From positions 28,121 through 92,120 of the forward strand of contig NZ_JACHFN010000015.1 of NCBI RefSeq assembly GCF_014201885.1: a DNA stretch of 64,000 bases. Reading direction: 5' to 3'. Shown piece by piece: positions 61,144 through 64,000 of the stretch. The position numbers and the translations under genes were made by a program. Within the stretch, counting starts at the first letter, position 1. Every line of letters begins with the position of its first letter. The notes under the pieces were generated by a model, which was not told the DNA's origin, did no database searches, and saw only the letters and a program-made list of their open reading frames with translations. This DNA is from Deinococcus budaensis (lineage in GTDB: Bacteria; Deinococcota; Deinococci; Deinococcales; Deinococcaceae).

Positions 61144-62083
61144 AGGGGTTCCAGCGCCCGCCCGCACCCTCCGGCTCCGGTTCAAGGGCCGCCGCCAGCC
61201 GGGCGCAGGGGGCAGAGGGGCCGTGGCGCCCGATCTGCCGGGGCGTGGGGGCCTCGTCCGGCAGGCTCTCGTGCGCCGACGGGTCCTCGCCCAGGCTGTC
61301 CAGCAGAGCGCCGCGCAGCGCGTCGGCACTCGGGCGGTCGGGGGGCCGCTTGGCGAGGGCAAGTTCGGCCAGGCGCGCCACGGGCCGGGGCACCTCGGGG
61401 TTCAGAAAGGACAGCGGCGGCGCAAAGCGGGTCAGGTGCGCGCCCATCAGGTCCTGGTAGCTCTCGCCCTGGTGGGGCCGCTCGCCGCCCAGCAGCTCGT
61501 AGGCCAGGATGCCCAGGCTGTATACGTCGCTGGCGGGGCTGCTGCTCCCCCCCCGGTAGATCTCGGGCGCCATGTAAAAGGGACTGCCGCTCGCCTCGCC
61601 CCCCTGCGCGCTGAAGTAGGCGCTGCCCAGGTCGCCCAGCGCCGCGCGCCCGCCTTCCAGATACACGTTCTGGGTCTTCACGTCCTGGTGAACGGCGCCC
61701 AGGCGGTGCAGGTGCGCCAGACCGGACGCCACGTCGGCCAGCACCCGCAGGGCGTTCTCCAGCGGCAGCCGCGTGCCGGGCTGACGCTCCAGCACGTCGC
61801 TGAGGGCGCCTCCCGGGTAGTAGTGCAGCGCCACGAAGGCCCGGGGACCAAAGGCCGTCCCCGCATACCCGCGCACCAGCCGGGGATGACGGAACTGAAG
61901 GGTCAGCCGGACCTCGTTGCCGAAGCGGGCGGCGGCTTCCGGCGTCCCCAGCGTCTCTTCCAGCGGAATCTTGAGCGCCACCTGCCGCCCCTCGGGGTCC
62001 CGCGCCAGATGCACCAGAGACGTGTGGCCGCGCCCCAGCAGATGCAGGAGCTTGTAACCGGGAATGGAGCGGGCAGGGGTCAT
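61127..62083 (-). CDS. Serine/threonine protein kinase
   Basis: A 318-residue eukaryote-type kinase without membrane or PASTA domain. The P-loop is LLGRGHTSLVHLA, Lys38 in VALKIP, the catalytic loop HQDVKTQN and metal loop GDLGSAY in place of HRD and DFG. The activation end is SPFYMAPEI. All residues needed for ATP and metal binding are present, so it is probably active. The C-terminal 45 residues are charged and Pro-rich. It overlaps the GNAT gene by 17 bases tail-to-tail. Substrates unknown. Confidence 0.88.
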   Translation of the reverse strand: MTPARSIPGYKLLHLLGRGHTSLVHLARDPEGRQVALKIPLEETLGTPEAAARFGNEVRLTLQFRHPRLVRGYAGTAFGPRAFVALHYYPGGALSDVLERQPGTRLPLENALRVLADVASGLAHLHRLGAVHQDVKTQNVYLEGGRAALGDLGSAYFSAQGGEASGSPFYMAPEIYRGGSSSPASDVYSLGILAYELLGGERPHQGESYQDLMGAHLTRFAPPLSFLNPEVPRPVARLAELALAKRPPDRPSADALRGALLDSLGEDPSAHESLPDEAPTPRQIGRHGPSAPCARLAAALEPEPEGAGGRWNPFKRRR

Positions 62084-62252
62084 AGGAAGAAATCCGGGGC
62101 GTGGAGAGAAGGGCGCAAGCCTTCCGGGTCAGGCCCGAGTCTGCCCAGCCTAGCGGGGTCGCTGTCACGCAACTCTGTCCGGCGGGTGAAACCAGGCTTC
62201 CATTAAGCTGGCTTAAAGAAAGGGGCGAGCGCCACCTCGCCAGACCAAACTG

Positions 62253-62300
62253 AAGGGAGGAAAGCGGCCGAGCTGGCCCCTGCTGTTCCTCCCTCCAGTC
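62253..62300 (-). terminator. Hairpin downstream of prfB
   Basis: GGGAGGAA and TTCCTCCC pair across a GC-rich inner region at about 62256-62297. It lies 30 bases past the prfB stop and is the likely end of its transcript. Confidence 0.5.
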
Positions 62301-62332
62301 CGGTTCATCCGGAGTGTCGCTGGTTGCGCCTG

Positions 62333-63428
<1,096 letters not shown>

Positions 63429-63449
63429 GAAGCGTGCCTCCCTTCCGCG

Positions 63450-63480
<31 letters not shown>

Positions 63481-63488
63481 CGCTCCGG

Positions 63489-63494
63489 AGTATA
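63489..63494 (-). promoter_or_regulatory. -10 box TATACT of prfB
   Basis: Minus-strand TATACT lies 60 bases before the prfB ATG, which also has a ribosome site. No clear -35 is seen. Confidence 0.5.
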
Positions 63495-63679
63495 GGTGAA
63501 GCCCCCTCAGGCCCGGACGGAGCACGCCCCGCCCCCACCCCCAGCCCCCCTGCGGGCGGCTTGGGCGTGCGCGGCGCCAGACGCCCACGCCGCGAAGGCA
63601 AGACGGTTCTGAAAACCCCCGCTGGGGGCGCCTTGTAGCCCTTTCCCCAGAGACGGGCTTGAGCCAGCGGCAGGGGGAG
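63495..63679. other. Gene-free stretch between the prfB and rRNA promoters
   Basis: It holds C-rich sequence (CCCCACCCCCAGCCCCCCTG) like the spacer after dacB. Hairpins TGGGCGT/ACGCCCA (about 63560-63585) and CCCCC-GCT-GGGGG (about 63616-63629) are present. No gene is seen. Confidence 0.4.

Positions 63680-64000
<321 letters not shown>

Overview
The window is a piece of a high-GC Deinococcus-type chromosome. The evidence is an SSB with two OB folds (58185-59090), an RDRM-like palindrome upstream of ssb, a Deinococcus-like 16S rRNA start at the right edge, two-membrane-type envelope genes, and many TANNNT -10 boxes lying 5-8 bases before the start codon, as expected for leaderless mRNAs. No phage, insertion sequence, CRISPR array or tRNA was seen. 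The gene content is mostly core chromosome.

Layout. 1-6.3 kb: an acyl-ACP desaturase cut by the left edge, a 1-Cys peroxiredoxin, a heterodimeric ABC exporter pair and a VapBC-type toxin-antitoxin pair. 6.3-10.7 kb: phoU, two stress/secreted-type proteins (PRC/DUF2382 and a Thr-rich WGxxGxxG protein) and an OmpR-type two-component system. 10.8-15.2 kb: a minus-strand run cdaA-cdaR-yqeK-lytR-rsfS with overlapping start and stop codons, joining c-di-AMP synthesis, envelope polymer transfer and ribosome silencing. 15.3-22.7 kb: UPF0173 hydrolase, an RNase H-like gene with a coupled 57-residue ORF, pyrE, a DUF2268 protease and the 2-oxoglutarate dehydrogenase genes sucA-sucB.

23-31.5 kb: a Gly/Gln/Met-rich BON protein and a small acidic protein, a MarR-P450 operon with a palindromic operator, ppx-pdxY-phosphoesterase, and a large PHB-depolymerase-like lipoprotein. 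31.5-41.3 kb: nudix, an enoyl-CoA hydratase/dienoyl-CoA-reductase-like pair, PBP4, crcB-xseA, corA, GNAT, a glutaryl-CoA-dehydrogenase-like gene with MOSC, and tatD. 41.4-44.0 kb: an LptC-LptA-OstA-like run. 44.0-50.5 kb: USP-LDH-hydrolase operon, a beta-CASP nuclease, one low-GC orphan, a DnaQ-type exonuclease, a DUF3105 lipoprotein and a sulfurtransferase.

50.8-64 kb: RNase Y, an HTH regulator, a HExxH protease-like protein, an acyl-CoA synthetase, a secreted dienelactone hydrolase, a frameshifted histidine phosphatase, the rpsF-ssb-rpsR-rplI operon, DinB/GNAT, a Ser/Thr kinase, prfB with its +1 frameshift site, and the promoter, leader and first bases of a 16S rRNA gene.

The points most worth a second look are the Lpt-type bridge proteins in a lineage thought to lack LPS, the density of leaderless promoters, the ssb operator, the split histidine phosphatase, the MarR-P450 operator and the low-GC orphan at 47.9-48.4 kb. 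All calls come from reading the sequence; no database search was run.
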